64,000 nt of DNA from Marivirga atlantica (GCF_016734805.1 NZ_JAERQG010000002.1:992001-1056000), one strand, 5' to 3'. Shown: positions 28,087-37,866, counted from the first letter of the stretch. The notes: generated by a model from the sequence alone, not told the origin. Translations and numbers: made by a program.

Positions 28087-28272
28087 GTCTTATATTAATT
28101 TAGATTAATTATAAATAATAAGACAATTTTAGAATCTACTTAATAAAAAAGCAATCTATTTAGAATATTTCTAAATAGTATTTTGAAAATCCTTAATCTT
28201 TCTTGATTACAGAATAGAAATAAATAGAATAATACTACTAATGATTACAGATTGATGAACAACTCACGATAA

Positions 28273-29481
28273 CTAAAAAGTAAACACCAAGCCTATATCA
28301 ATTCCAAGGCTATATGGTTTAAGACTGAAAAGCTGCTCGCCATTTCCATTATAGTTGTTAAATGTATAGCTAATAACTGGAGCTATCCTAAACTGAAGCT
28401 TAGTGTTCATCCTAAAATAATTATTATAGCTCATATTGAAGTAATACATTTGATTTCCGTAAAATTGCTTATCACCAAGCTGATAATGTCCTTCCAACTG
28501 AAAATCAATCCATTGGCTTAATGGTCTTCTTTCAAGCACTTTATACTTTACTCCTAATTGAAGGCCCGTAGAGAAGTTGGTAATTTTAAAGGACTCAATT
28601 ATGGTCTCTTTATAAGTGGCTAATGTCAAACCATTGTCTGACTGCGTAACATTAATAGAATCAGATTGTGCATTATAGTAACCTACCTTGATTTTTTGAG
28701 ACTGTCGCACCAAAGAGAGACCTGCATATAATTTCCACCTGTCCTTCAAGCTCTTTTCAAAACCAAAAGATGTTCTAAAACCTACCCTATCCCAACTAAG
28801 TGCATCGCTCTGAACATATTCAATTACATGATCATCCATGAGGTTAGGATTAATTTTGTGATACGAACTAAAACCTTGAAATGAGAAATATGCATTGTAA
28901 AATTGCTTCTTTGGTTTTACTATAGGCTCTTTTATCAATTTGGGTAGTGCGACAGTATTTATTCTTTTATTAAAGTAAATGGAATCTTGTAATGGTATAA
29001 ATTGTCGTCCTACTAAAGTGTTCCAAACAGGCTCATCTTTAAATGATGAGCCAATAGCCTCTTTAGCGTATTCAGTAGAATTAATGAACTTACTATTATA
29101 AAATGAGCTAAATGTTTTCTTTTTAGAATGGCTTGCATTTTCACTCATATTATCTTCAGCACTAGCAATGCTAATGTTTGAATTTGCTTGATCAAACTCA
29201 ATGTTATCTTTAACTGCTACTTGTAATTGGCTGGTAGAATTAACCCTGTTATTAAGCTCATTTGAAAGGCTTTGAATTTCTGTAGTGGTTTTTAAGTCAT
29301 CGCTGTTATTTGAATTAAAATAGTAGGTGCTACCAGCTCCTAGAAATAGTAACAGCAGCAGTACTCCATATTTCCAGTTACCAGATCCATTTGGTAGTTT
29401 AGCACCAATGCTAGTCCACAATGAAGCATCAGCATTAGCCTCATAATTGGCCACTCTATTTTTCCAATCTTTATTTTCCAT
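28273..29481 (-). CDS. Putative anti-sigma-like protein with large periplasmic domain
   Basis: The 402-aa protein has a short cytoplasmic N-terminus (~1-35), one membrane helix (~37-55, YGVLLLLLFLGAGSTYYF) and a long extracytoplasmic part whose C-terminal ~230 residues have alternating, aromatic-rich strands like an outer-membrane beta-barrel protein. Its start overlaps the ECF sigma gene by 11 bp, the arrangement of sigma/anti-sigma pairs. The N-terminal segment is shorter than usual anti-sigma domains. A barrel joined to an inner-membrane anchor is odd topology, so the barrel-like part may be a soluble beta domain. Function inferred from position. Confidence 0.7.
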   Translation of the reverse strand: MENKDWKNRVANYEANADASLWTSIGAKLPNGSGNWKYGVLLLLLFLGAGSTYYFNSNNSDDLKTTTEIQSLSNELNNRVNSTSQLQVAVKDNIEFDQANSNISIASAEDNMSENASHSKKKTFSSFYNSKFINSTEYAKEAIGSSFKDEPVWNTLVGRQFIPLQDSIYFNKRINTVALPKLIKEPIVKPKKQFYNAYFSFQGFSSYHKINPNLMDDHVIEYVQSDALSWDRVGFRTSFGFEKSLKDRWKLYAGLSLVRQSQKIKVGYYNAQSDSINVTQSDNGLTLATYKETIIESFKITNFSTGLQLGVKYKVLERRPLSQWIDFQLEGHYQLGDKQFYGNQMYYFNMSYNNYFRMNTKLQFRIAPVISYTFNNYNGNGEQLFSLKPYSLGIDIGLVFTF

Positions 29482-30028
29482 CAGCTTTCTCGTAAATTAG
29501 ATGCTCCCTATCTTTTAACAATAGTTTATTTAGCAAAGCTTTAGCCTTATTCAACTGAGATTTTGAAGTACCTACAGCTATATTGAGCATTTCTGCTATT
29601 TCTTTGTGTGCATAACCTTCAATTACATACATGTTAAAAACCACCTTATACCCATCAGGTAAAAGATTTATAACTTGAATGATTTCTTCAGTTTCCATTT
29701 TGTCAAACAACTGCTCATAATGATCATTAGCAAGCTCATATTCAGCTTCTACATTATCTTGAACAATAACCTTCTTCCTATGCCCATCTATGCAAGTGTG
29801 TATGGTAATTCGCTTCATCCATAACCAAAAGGACTTATGATCTCTGAGCTTATTGATTTGGTTAAATATTTTAATGAAAGCTTCCTGAAAACAATCCTCA
29901 GCTTCCTCCTTATTAGCACAATAGCGCATACAGATACCCATTACTTGCTTATAGCATTCCTTATAAAGAGCTTCTTGTGCTCTCCTATTATTCTTTTTAC
30001 ATTTCTTTATTAAAGCCTCCAGACTCAT
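29471..30028 (-). CDS. ECF-type RNA polymerase sigma factor
   Basis: The 185-aa sigma-70 family member has region 2 (~18-85, with EEAEDCFQEAFIKIFNQI and FWLWMKRITIHTCID) and region 4 (~120-178, LPDGYKVVFNMYVIEGYAHKEIAE then a recognition helix around GTSKSQLNKAK). The ATG at 30026-30028 is preferred; the frame also allows a TTG at 30037. It overlaps the anti-sigma-like gene by 11 bp. A hairpin (30041-30062) sits just before the start, after the surface lipoprotein gene. Its regulon is unknown. Confidence 0.9.
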   Translation of the reverse strand: MSLEALIKKCKKNNRRAQEALYKECYKQVMGICMRYCANKEEAEDCFQEAFIKIFNQINKLRDHKSFWLWMKRITIHTCIDGHRKKVIVQDNVEAEYELANDHYEQLFDKMETEEIIQVINLLPDGYKVVFNMYVIEGYAHKEIAEMLNIAVGTSKSQLNKAKALLNKLLLKDREHLIYEKADGK

Positions 30029-30040
30029 TAAATACAATAA

Positions 30041-30062
30041 GAAGGGAGCTTTAACTCCCTTC
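30041..30062 (-). terminator. Hairpin between lipoprotein and sigma genes
   Basis: GAAGGGAG (30041-30048) pairs with CTCCCTTC (30055-30062) around 6 nt. On the minus strand it follows the lipoprotein stop and is trailed by TTATTGTATTT, a weak T-tract. It may be a partial terminator or attenuator, placed 13 nt before the sigma ATG. Confidence 0.55.
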
Positions 30063-30093
30063 CTTTTAAGGTTGATACTTTAAAATATTAGTT

Positions 30094-31365
30094 TTAAGGT
30101 TTTTGAATCGTTATCTGTGCCGTGTCACATTCGTTTCCTTCACACACCAAGTAGCTAAATTGCTCTGCAACATCGTTTTGCCATGCAGCGCTATCAGCTA
30201 AGTATCTCACATAAAGGTAACCAGCTTCATTTTTTATTTGAGCTTGCCCAAATGATAGGTTCATTGAGTCTGGTATCGAAATGCTAAATTGTCCGGGTAA
30301 GCCACAGTATACATCATTGCTTAAAATATCCATATCAAGTACAGCGGTAGAGTCTATATTTAAAGTGAAGAAATCATCTGAAAGAGAAAGCACGTTACAA
30401 CTACTATCGTTTGCCGGTGCCATAACTTCAATAACATGACTGCCAGTGTAAGACCGCCCATTAGCTAGAGTTACTTCATACCAAAGTGAATCGATTCCTT
30501 CAATTGATGGGGTAAACTTGGCTACATTATTATTAATTGCTTCAATAACACCCAATGAAATTTGTCCGTAATTAATTTGGCTTACAGCGTTGTTACAAAT
30601 GCTATCAGTAGCTGTAACATCAATATACAGCACCGAATCAAGTGGTATAGCATCAAAGCCAGAATACGCCTCTATATAGCAAGTATCTTGATCAGAAGTC
30701 ATAAACACCTCGAGAAATCCATATATCGCTGTGGCTTCATCTGCAGGGCCAATCAATTTGGCTTCATAAACGATACTGTCACTGATAAAATTAGCGGTAT
30801 CCTCGAGGGTGTAGCTTATAGCATTATTTGCAGTTATAGTTGCTGTTCCAAAGTTTGGAGCACCAATAATATTGAGTTTATCCAGTGTATATTGACACAG
30901 TATATCATTAGCCAATACACCAACTTCGGCTGATAAACTCCCCTCAATGTAGAGGACGTCATTCTTAGCATAAGGCATACAGGAATCAGTTTCAAATTGA
31001 CTAGAGTCACCAATATTTACAATAATAGAATCCGTAAAACTCTGACTTGGGGTGCTTACCTCAAATATGATGTAATCCTTACCACTTGCACTTTCATTAG
31101 CAGTATATTTAACTAACTGATTTTTTAACCAGCTTACTTCTGATTTATCACTTTGGTGATTAAGTGAGATAGATGCATTTTCTAAAGGATCACCTAAAAC
31201 ATTTATCACCATAGGTTCCCCTTTTATGGCAAATATTTCACTATTGTTAATTACCGAATGTTCATCAAGTGTACTTTTCGGAAGAACATCCTCTCCAAGT
31301 TGATCGCATGACCAAAGTGCCGCAATCATGCAAATTAATAGTAATGTTACTCTGTAGATACGCAT
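30094..31365 (-). CDS. Surface lipoprotein with repeated beta domains
   Basis: The 423-aa protein starts with a lipoprotein signal peptide, lipobox ALWSC at residues ~16-20. The mature part shows about three repeats of a ~110-residue beta domain, each with a VLANDILC- or ILSNDVYCG-like turn (near residues 150, 255 and 350) recalling cadherin-like/Big_9 bacterial repeats. It is rich in Asp and Ser, with paired Cys. No enzymatic motif is visible. It lies upstream of the ECF sigma pair on the same strand and could be part of that system, though a hairpin separates them. Confidence 0.7.
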   Translation of the reverse strand: MRIYRVTLLLICMIAALWSCDQLGEDVLPKSTLDEHSVINNSEIFAIKGEPMVINVLGDPLENASISLNHQSDKSEVSWLKNQLVKYTANESASGKDYIIFEVSTPSQSFTDSIIVNIGDSSQFETDSCMPYAKNDVLYIEGSLSAEVGVLANDILCQYTLDKLNIIGAPNFGTATITANNAISYTLEDTANFISDSIVYEAKLIGPADEATAIYGFLEVFMTSDQDTCYIEAYSGFDAIPLDSVLYIDVTATDSICNNAVSQINYGQISLGVIEAINNNVAKFTPSIEGIDSLWYEVTLANGRSYTGSHVIEVMAPANDSSCNVLSLSDDFFTLNIDSTAVLDMDILSNDVYCGLPGQFSISIPDSMNLSFGQAQIKNEAGYLYVRYLADSAAWQNDVAEQFSYLVCEGNECDTAQITIQKP

Positions 31366-31486
31366 AATTCTAAAGTTAAAGTTTCTGTTTATTAGAAGGG
31401 CGCAACTCAGGTAAAAAAGGTTGCCTGAGCTAACAAAAAGTTTCTTATCTCTCTGAACATAATGTGGAAATAACTGTAATTAACTT

Positions 31487-31990
31487 ATGAGTAGAGCATT
31501 TGTAAAAGAAGATGATCAGGAAGAAGCTCCATTTGTTCCACCAAGAGCAGCTTTGCCTAACAGTGTTGTCAATTATGTAACACCTAACGGGATGAGTCAA
31601 TTATACAATGAGAAAGATTCATTAATCGATCAAAGAGAAAAAATTCAAGCGTTAGAAGATGAGAAAATAAGACGTCATGAGTTAGCCATAGTAAATGGTA
31701 AGTTAACTCTATTGGAACAACGAATTAACAGTGCGAGGGTAATCCTGCCGGATGATCAGCCGCAAAATGAAATTCGTTTTGGTGCTACAGTTGAGCTTTC
31801 TATTGACAATAAGATAAGTACCTTTCAAATAGTAGGAGCTGATGAGTCCAATGTAAAAGATGGGAAAATAGCCTTCTTTTCACCTATTGCTAAAACTATC
31901 ATCGGCAAGAAAAAGAATGATAAAGCCGTTTTAAAATTGGGTAAAGAAAAAAGATCAATTGAGATTAAACAAATCTCGTATCTTAATTAG
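31487..31990 (+). CDS. GreA/GreB-family transcription factor, divergent coiled coil
   Basis: The 167-aa protein starts with MSRAFVKEDD, the GreB-like opening, has an N-terminal helical hairpin (~38-88), then the FKBP-like C-terminal domain (~98-165, FGATVELSIDN, AFFSPIAKTIIGKKKNDKAV). Gre factors insert the hairpin into RNA polymerase's secondary channel to trigger RNA cleavage. Here the usual tip motif with GDLxENxEY is absent; the tip region reads ALEDEKIRRHELA. Acidic residues remain, but cleavage activity is not assured. The last 8 bp overlap the convergent PD40/OmpA gene. Confidence 0.85.
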   Translation: MSRAFVKEDDQEEAPFVPPRAALPNSVVNYVTPNGMSQLYNEKDSLIDQREKIQALEDEKIRRHELAIVNGKLTLLEQRINSARVILPDDQPQNEIRFGATVELSIDNKISTFQIVGADESNVKDGKIAFFSPIAKTIIGKKKNDKAVLKLGKEKRSIEIKQISYLN

Positions 31991-33962
31991 AAGCAGCCTT
32001 TAACGCACTTTTATGATGAAAACTCAATGTTAGTTCAACTCTCCTATTTAATGCGCGTTTTTCTATCTTATCATTGTCTGCAATCGGATTAGCTTCACCC
32101 TCTGCTATTATTTCTACATGCTCTGCATGCAAACCGTGTTCTTTCATCCACTGCTTTACTGCTTTTGCTCTTTGTTCCGCTAAATACTTATTATAAGTTT
32201 CATCTCCTATACTACAGGTATAGCCTATTAAATCAACTTTATCGATCTCTTCATCCTTAATCAGTTTGGCTATCTCAATTAATAATTCTTGATCTTCATT
32301 GATTGCATAACTATCAAAGTCGAAGTGAATTTTAAATGTTTTTTTCTTACTTAAAAGTGTTGACTGGTTTATCAATGAATCGGAAGCAGATTCGTTTGCA
32401 GCAGCCACAACTTGCAATTCTTTCCAGTCAGTTCGTTTGATCAAGAAATCAATTCTATTGTTTATGTTAAAAGCTGAATTGACATGCTTTTTATAATTGT
32501 CAGCATTTTCAGCATTGCTTCCTTCAGGCCTTAACAACAATCGTTGCGGATTAAAGCCCTGTTCTACGTAAAAGTCCTTTATCTTCATTATCCTGCTCAA
32601 AGATAATTCCATATTAGCCACACTATCTTCATAGTCATGTGCATGTCCTACTATCTCAATTTGCAGACCTTCATTTTGTTGAAAGATTTCCAACAGTCTT
32701 ACCAGTTCAAAATAAGTAGAGCTTACAAACTCATCTGTTTTATACTCAAATTGAATGTTATGGCTGGTAAATTTCTCATCTTTTCTTATTGGAACTGTAT
32801 GTATATCAGCAGTTTCTTCTTTATAAGTAGTTTGCTTTTCTAAATCGATATAATGACTCTCACTAATGTGCCCTGATTTATTTACATAGAAGAAATATGA
32901 TCCACCTGTAGGTAGTATGGCATTGAAGCTATTGGACTCGTATTCTACAAATATCTCCGATTCACTCGCACTTGTTGTTAAAAAATTGACATGATAGTCA
33001 ATGCTGTCATCCTCATTATTAGCAAGCAAAAACTCACCTGTGAGTAAAATAACAGGATCTGGCCTAAACTGATAAGGAATGGTTATCGAAAATATATCTC
33101 GGCTATCATCTCTTCCATTTTTATCGCTCACATAATATCCAATAGTTCCATTAGCAGGTATGGTATAATATGCTTCGAAAGATTCTGTATTTACATCAGG
33201 ACCAAGGTTTTCTGGTTTGGACCAATTTGTCCAGGTTGAATCTAGTCTTTTAGAATAAAAAATATCTGCCCCACCGTAGTTTTCATGCCCCATTGATGCA
33301 AAAAATAAGGTCTTATTATCTGCGGCTAAAAAAGGAGAGAACTCTGGGTGCTTTGTATTAATCTGTTGACCCAGATTAATGGGTTTTGACCAACTATTAT
33401 CTTTCAGCTTTCTACTTACATACAAGTCCTGATCGCCAAAGCTATCATCACGCTCTACTGCAATAAGTAATTCTTGACCGTTACTACTAAAAAAGTAATC
33501 AATAAAATCACTATGGTTATGAAAATCTTGAATAGGTAGAATCTGTGGTACACTCCAACCACTATCTGTTCGATGACTAACAGCCACACCATCTGTCTTT
33601 TTATTGTCCACATAAGCATTTAGCAGGTAAAGAGATTCACCATTCGGAGATATTGAAACAACACCGTTTGGCATTTCATTATTGAGTGGTTCACCTATGT
33701 TTACGGATTTCGACCAGCCTCTTTTGCCGTACTTACTGTAATAAATATCCTGTTCATCATATCTCCCATTGATGTTCTCCGGGGTGTTTTGTCTTGCAAA
33801 AAATAGGGTATTCCCATCTGCTGAAATCATTGGTTTGGTTTCAACATAAGATGTATTTATAGAATCCGACAGATTATTTTTAATAATCTCCTGACCGTAA
33901 AGTGGGGTAAAATAAAGTGATAATAATAAGGTTGAAATAGCGGATATCTTCAATACTTTCAT
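31983..33962 (-). CDS. PD40 propeller protein with two OmpA-like domains
   Basis: The 659-aa protein has a signal peptide (cut near LYGQE), a PD40 propeller (~35-290; repeats TLFFARQNTPENINGRYDEQ, TLFFASMGHENYGGADIFYS, GYYVSDKNGRDDSRDIFS) and a linker. Two OmpA-like domains follow in tandem: a first, divergent one (~390-510, QIEIVGHAHDYEDSVANMELS, NNRIDFLI) and a second with canonical peptidoglycan-binding features (~545-650, GYTCSIGDETYNKYLAEQRA, RALNRRVELT). Such proteins link the outer membrane to peptidoglycan. It is transcribed alone from a promoter near 34020. Confidence 0.9.
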   Translation of the reverse strand: MKVLKISAISTLLLSLYFTPLYGQEIIKNNLSDSINTSYVETKPMISADGNTLFFARQNTPENINGRYDEQDIYYSKYGKRGWSKSVNIGEPLNNEMPNGVVSISPNGESLYLLNAYVDNKKTDGVAVSHRTDSGWSVPQILPIQDFHNHSDFIDYFFSSNGQELLIAVERDDSFGDQDLYVSRKLKDNSWSKPINLGQQINTKHPEFSPFLAADNKTLFFASMGHENYGGADIFYSKRLDSTWTNWSKPENLGPDVNTESFEAYYTIPANGTIGYYVSDKNGRDDSRDIFSITIPYQFRPDPVILLTGEFLLANNEDDSIDYHVNFLTTSASESEIFVEYESNSFNAILPTGGSYFFYVNKSGHISESHYIDLEKQTTYKEETADIHTVPIRKDEKFTSHNIQFEYKTDEFVSSTYFELVRLLEIFQQNEGLQIEIVGHAHDYEDSVANMELSLSRIMKIKDFYVEQGFNPQRLLLRPEGSNAENADNYKKHVNSAFNINNRIDFLIKRTDWKELQVVAAANESASDSLINQSTLLSKKKTFKIHFDFDSYAINEDQELLIEIAKLIKDEEIDKVDLIGYTCSIGDETYNKYLAEQRAKAVKQWMKEHGLHAEHVEIIAEGEANPIADNDKIEKRALNRRVELTLSFHHKSALKAASN

Positions 33963-34019
33963 GGTTCTATAGTTAAGGTTGATCCACTCAACATCTCTTA
34001 CTTAAATTAAAAGATTAAG

Positions 34020-34027
34020 CAAATATA
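34020..34027 (-). promoter_or_regulatory. Putative -7 element of the PD40/OmpA gene
   Basis: CAAATATA on the plus strand reads TATATTTG on the minus strand, a perfect Bacteroidota -7 element 58 bp upstream of the start. A TTG at -33 was not found. Confidence 0.4.
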
Positions 34028-34253
34028 CATAAAAACTTGATATTCAGTGTAAAATAAAAATAATTAGTGCATTAAACTAAAGAATCATTAGTGTTTAAAG
34101 CTATCAGCATTGTACTGAAGTATGAAATGATTAGCTTTAAGCTTAGATAAAGTATTAGTAAAAAGGTAGGCTTTAGAATAGGTTTTAATGGACTTTTGAC
34201 TAAAATTTGTGTTTATTATCATTAGTTGGTAAAGTAATCAAAAAACTAATCTT

Positions 34254-36527
34254 TTGAGATATAGTAAATTAATTATTACAGGCCTATTTTTCTTCAATTT
34301 TAATACAGCAGATTTATCCGGCCAAAACCAGCAATTATATCAACTGGATAGCCTGAAAGCTGAATTACGCAATAATAAAATTACGGATACAGTTAGGGCT
34401 GAGTTATTGTTGGATATTGCTTTTGTTTACCGCAATGTATCAATAGACTCTGCAAAGCATTATGCGCAACAAAGCCTCTCCTATTCAAAATCAATTGATT
34501 ACCTAAAAGGTCAGGTTCAAGCCATCCGAAATATAGGATTGAGCTATTTGAGAGAAGGTAATTATGATACGGCAATCGTACTGGCAAATAGAGCAGCCAT
34601 TACGGCTAAAAAGAATAATCTAAGCACTAACCTGGCAGACGCTTACAATACACTAGGTATTGCTCATTATAGAAAATCCAATTATGATAGTGCCAGATTC
34701 TATTATGAAGAAAGCGCTAAATTATTTAGAAATATTAATGGAAGAGAAGCAGATGTAGCAGGCGCTTATTTGAATATTGGTTCCATTTATGAGAGTCAGG
34801 GAAACTATATTGATGCCCTCAAGAATTTTCAGGAATCTTTACTGGTTTTCGAGCAACAAGATCATAAAATGGGCATTGCCAGCGCAAGTTACAATCTCGC
34901 TAACCTTTTTAAAAAACAAGGTGATATAAAGAAAGCCCTACAATACATGGAAAGAACGGTTGCTATTGACAGCCTTACTGGAAATAAACAAGGATATGCT
35001 GAATCATTAGGGCAATTAGCTGGCCTCTATCTTGAAAACAGTGATACGGCAGAGGCCATTTATAAATATAAATCTTCCATAAACTTGAGTAATCAGGTAG
35101 GTTCTAAATGCCGTGCTATAAACCAAATTAGAAATCTTGGCGAAATCTATTTGCTTCAGGAACGACTAGATTCGGCTTATCAATATTTAAACAAGGCGGT
35201 TGAAACTGCAGAAAGCTGCAAAACACTTGGTTTAATTGTCTCGAGCTACATACAGTTCAGCAAATACCTTATCAAAACAATTCAGAGAAATAGAGCCGTA
35301 GAAATGCTTGAGAAGGCACACCTTATTGCTAATAAAGAAGGATATAAAAGCCAGCAGGAACAGGCCTCTAATTTATTATATGAACTCTATAAAAAATTAG
35401 GTGAGCGCGAAAAGGCTCTCTATTATCTTGAAATTGCTGATCAACTGGAAGATGAACTTTTTAATGCTGAAAACACTAGAAAAATAGCCCAGCTTGAAGC
35501 TGAATACCTTATTGAAAAGGAAAGGCAGAAATTTCAGCACGATCAGGAACTACGCGATATAACTTATAATGAAAGTCTGGCAGAAGAAAAGAGAAGAAAT
35601 TTATTGTTCATCATTGTAGCAATCGCACTTCTTTTGATAATGCTCGTACTATTAAGACTCTATTATATCCGGACAAAATATAACAAGCTGTTGAACAAAC
35701 AGAATGAAGAAATTACCTTACAAAATGCTCAGATTAATGAACAAATAGAAGAAATCTCTCATCAAAGTGAGCTATTACAGAATAGAGCGAATTTACTTGA
35801 GGAACAAAGTAATCAGCTGAACTTAGCCAATAAGGATCTTAAACAAATCAATGAAGAAAAAAATACTATTATTGGCATTGTCGCTCATGATCTTAAAAGT
35901 CCTATAAATCAAATACAAGGCTTACTAGAATTAATGAGATTGGAATCTGATTCAGAGGCTTTACTAAACCAATATCTTTCTAAAATTGAGGATTCTGCGA
36001 AGCGTTCGATAGAAATGATTGATAGGATACTCGATATAAGTGCGGCAGAAAACAAGGAAATCAAAGTTAAACTTCAACCAATTGACTTGAAGTCATTTAC
36101 AGCCAAACTCGTTAATGGATTTGACACCAAGGCATCAAAAAAGGCCATTCAAATTGATTTTGAAGCCAGGCAGACCGCCCAAATACAGACCGATCCATTA
36201 TTACTTACAGAGATCATTGAAAACCTTCTATCAAATGCACTAAAATACTCTCCAATGGAGAGCAGAATTAGAGTTGTGCTAGATAGCACCAAACTTCACC
36301 ATCAAATTCATGTAAGTGACGATGGACCCGGAATAAGTAAAGAGGAACAAAGAAATATGTTTGACAGCTATACACAGCTAAGTGCAAAACCTACTGCAGA
36401 CGAGAAATCTACTGGCCTTGGTTTGTCAATTGTCAAAAGATATCTTAATGTACTAAACTATGATATTGAATGTATCAGTGATGGAAAAAGTGGTACTACA
36501 TTTATTATAAAGATTCCAATTCAATAA
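34254..36527 (+). CDS. TPR-containing histidine kinase
   Basis: The 757-aa protein has a signal peptide (cut near LSGQN), nine or so TPR repeats (~30-410, e.g. DAYNTLGIAHYRKSNYDSAR), a coiled coil, one membrane helix (~455-475), a second coiled coil, and HisKA-HATPase with H545 in VAHDLKSP, N-box NLLSNALKYSP and G boxes DDGPGI and STGLGLSIVKRY. The start is a TTG at 34254: the frame has a stop 24 bp upstream and no ATG before the signal peptide. No response regulator is adjacent. It is convergent, 4 bp apart, with a related kinase. The TPR region should be periplasmic. Confidence 0.92.
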   Translation: MRYSKLIITGLFFFNFNTADLSGQNQQLYQLDSLKAELRNNKITDTVRAELLLDIAFVYRNVSIDSAKHYAQQSLSYSKSIDYLKGQVQAIRNIGLSYLREGNYDTAIVLANRAAITAKKNNLSTNLADAYNTLGIAHYRKSNYDSARFYYEESAKLFRNINGREADVAGAYLNIGSIYESQGNYIDALKNFQESLLVFEQQDHKMGIASASYNLANLFKKQGDIKKALQYMERTVAIDSLTGNKQGYAESLGQLAGLYLENSDTAEAIYKYKSSINLSNQVGSKCRAINQIRNLGEIYLLQERLDSAYQYLNKAVETAESCKTLGLIVSSYIQFSKYLIKTIQRNRAVEMLEKAHLIANKEGYKSQQEQASNLLYELYKKLGEREKALYYLEIADQLEDELFNAENTRKIAQLEAEYLIEKERQKFQHDQELRDITYNESLAEEKRRNLLFIIVAIALLLIMLVLLRLYYIRTKYNKLLNKQNEEITLQNAQINEQIEEISHQSELLQNRANLLEEQSNQLNLANKDLKQINEEKNTIIGIVAHDLKSPINQIQGLLELMRLESDSEALLNQYLSKIEDSAKRSIEMIDRILDISAAENKEIKVKLQPIDLKSFTAKLVNGFDTKASKKAIQIDFEARQTAQIQTDPLLLTEIIENLLSNALKYSPMESRIRVVLDSTKLHHQIHVSDDGPGISKEEQRNMFDSYTQLSAKPTADEKSTGLGLSIVKRYLNVLNYDIECISDGKSGTTFIIKIPIQ

Positions 36528-36531
36528 AAGG

Positions 36532-37866
36532 TTAGTTACTCAGCGGCAATTCAACTACAAAAGTTGCTCCTTTAGTTGATGCTTCTCTGTCATATCGTAC
36601 AGTACCATTATTAGTTTCCACATAACGCTTTACCAAGGATAAGCCTAAACCAGTTGAGCTTTCACCAGCAGTAGGTCTTGTACTTAACTTGGAAAACTTT
36701 TTGAAAAGGTGATCTTCCTCTTCCGGATGAATACCTGGGCCTTGATCTGCAACAGAAATTTGAATATAGTCATTCTTTGAATTTAACGTCACCGTTACAT
36801 TCTTTTGCGGTTGTGAAAACTTTATTGCATTAGATAAAAGATTCTCGAATATTAGGTTAACATAAGTCTTATCAACTACAACAGTTGTTTTATCAGTGTA
36901 GCATAGCAGATTAATCTTGATAGACTTTTTGCTAGCCAAACCCTGCATTTTATTAATCAATTCATCTAATAAGGGTAATAAATCAATCTTCTTAAAATCT
37001 ACTTTATCACTCTCTTGTTCACTTCTATCCATTTCAAGCACTCTGTTGACCAGATTTTCAGCATTGAGCGAAGTTTGTAAAATCAACTCTTTACATTCAT
37101 CTTTCCGTTCTGCATCAGTTTCCATATCCATCATTCGAATAAGTCCTTTGATATTACCCAATGGCCCTCTTAAATCGTGTGATAATATGCGTATTATATA
37201 GTCCTTCTCTTCTATTAAACTTTTTAATTCTTCCTTTTGCTCACTAATGACTGCCTGTTGTTGCAATAATTCGGCATTTTGATTAGCTACTCGTTGTAGC
37301 GCCTTTTGCTGCGTAAATTCAAAAACCATAGCAATAAAAAGAATAATCAACAACAAGCCAGGAACTATAGCGGTAAACCACTCAGACCTTAAAGATTTGT
37401 CATAAGCTTCAGGAAAGGGATACTCTTTAATAGCAAGAAAGCCAATAAAAACCATTGTGGTGAAGCTTATTGCTCCCCAAAATACTGCTGAAGTTCTGTT
37501 TACAATAAGAAGCGCTAATACTGGTATGGAGACAATCCATGGATACAAGGCAGATTCAGTACCTCCTGAATAATAAGCCAATGTTGTTACCGCAATGGCA
37601 CCTATCAAAACGTAGATATTACCTATCCCAATAATAGGGATTTTGGTCTTTACCAAAAATGGTAACAAAAGAAAACCCACAACATTCATGAGCATCATAT
37701 AAATGCCCATTTGAAAGGAGAAGTAGAAACTAAGCCATAAGTAGGAGTTAGAAAATAGTGAAGTTAAAAGTGATCCTCTTACTAAGAGGCGTGCCTTTCT
37801 CAACTCATCATCAGACTTGAACCGATCAGGGTGAATAAAAAAATCTATTAAACCATTAAGTACCAT
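36532..37866 (-). CDS. Membrane histidine kinase
   Basis: The 444-aa protein has five to six membrane helices in the first ~190 residues (7TM-like sensor with short loops), a coiled-coil linker, HisKA with H230 in LSHDLRGP, and HATPase with N-box NLLSNAIKFS and G boxes DQGPGI and STGLGLSLVKRY. The kinase core is closest within the window to the convergent TPR kinase (34254-36527), sharing phrases such as RPTAGESSTGLGLS against KPTADEKSTGLGLS. No receiver domain or adjacent regulator. The signal sensed is unknown; the small loops suggest a membrane or lipid cue (inference). Confidence 0.92.
   Translation of the reverse strand: MVLNGLIDFFIHPDRFKSDDELRKARLLVRGSLLTSLFSNSYLWLSFYFSFQMGIYMMLMNVVGFLLLPFLVKTKIPIIGIGNIYVLIGAIAVTTLAYYSGGTESALYPWIVSIPVLALLIVNRTSAVFWGAISFTTMVFIGFLAIKEYPFPEAYDKSLRSEWFTAIVPGLLLIILFIAMVFEFTQQKALQRVANQNAELLQQQAVISEQKEELKSLIEEKDYIIRILSHDLRGPLGNIKGLIRMMDMETDAERKDECKELILQTSLNAENLVNRVLEMDRSEQESDKVDFKKIDLLPLLDELINKMQGLASKKSIKINLLCYTDKTTVVVDKTYVNLIFENLLSNAIKFSQPQKNVTVTLNSKNDYIQISVADQGPGIHPEEEDHLFKKFSKLSTRPTAGESSTGLGLSLVKRYVETNNGTVRYDREASTKGATFVVELPLSN

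Noticed and set aside
31406-31429. Hairpin CTCAGG-N12-CCTGAG upstream of the Gre gene
   Set aside because: Only 6 bp with a 12-nt loop and no T-run; not enough for a terminator or an operator call.
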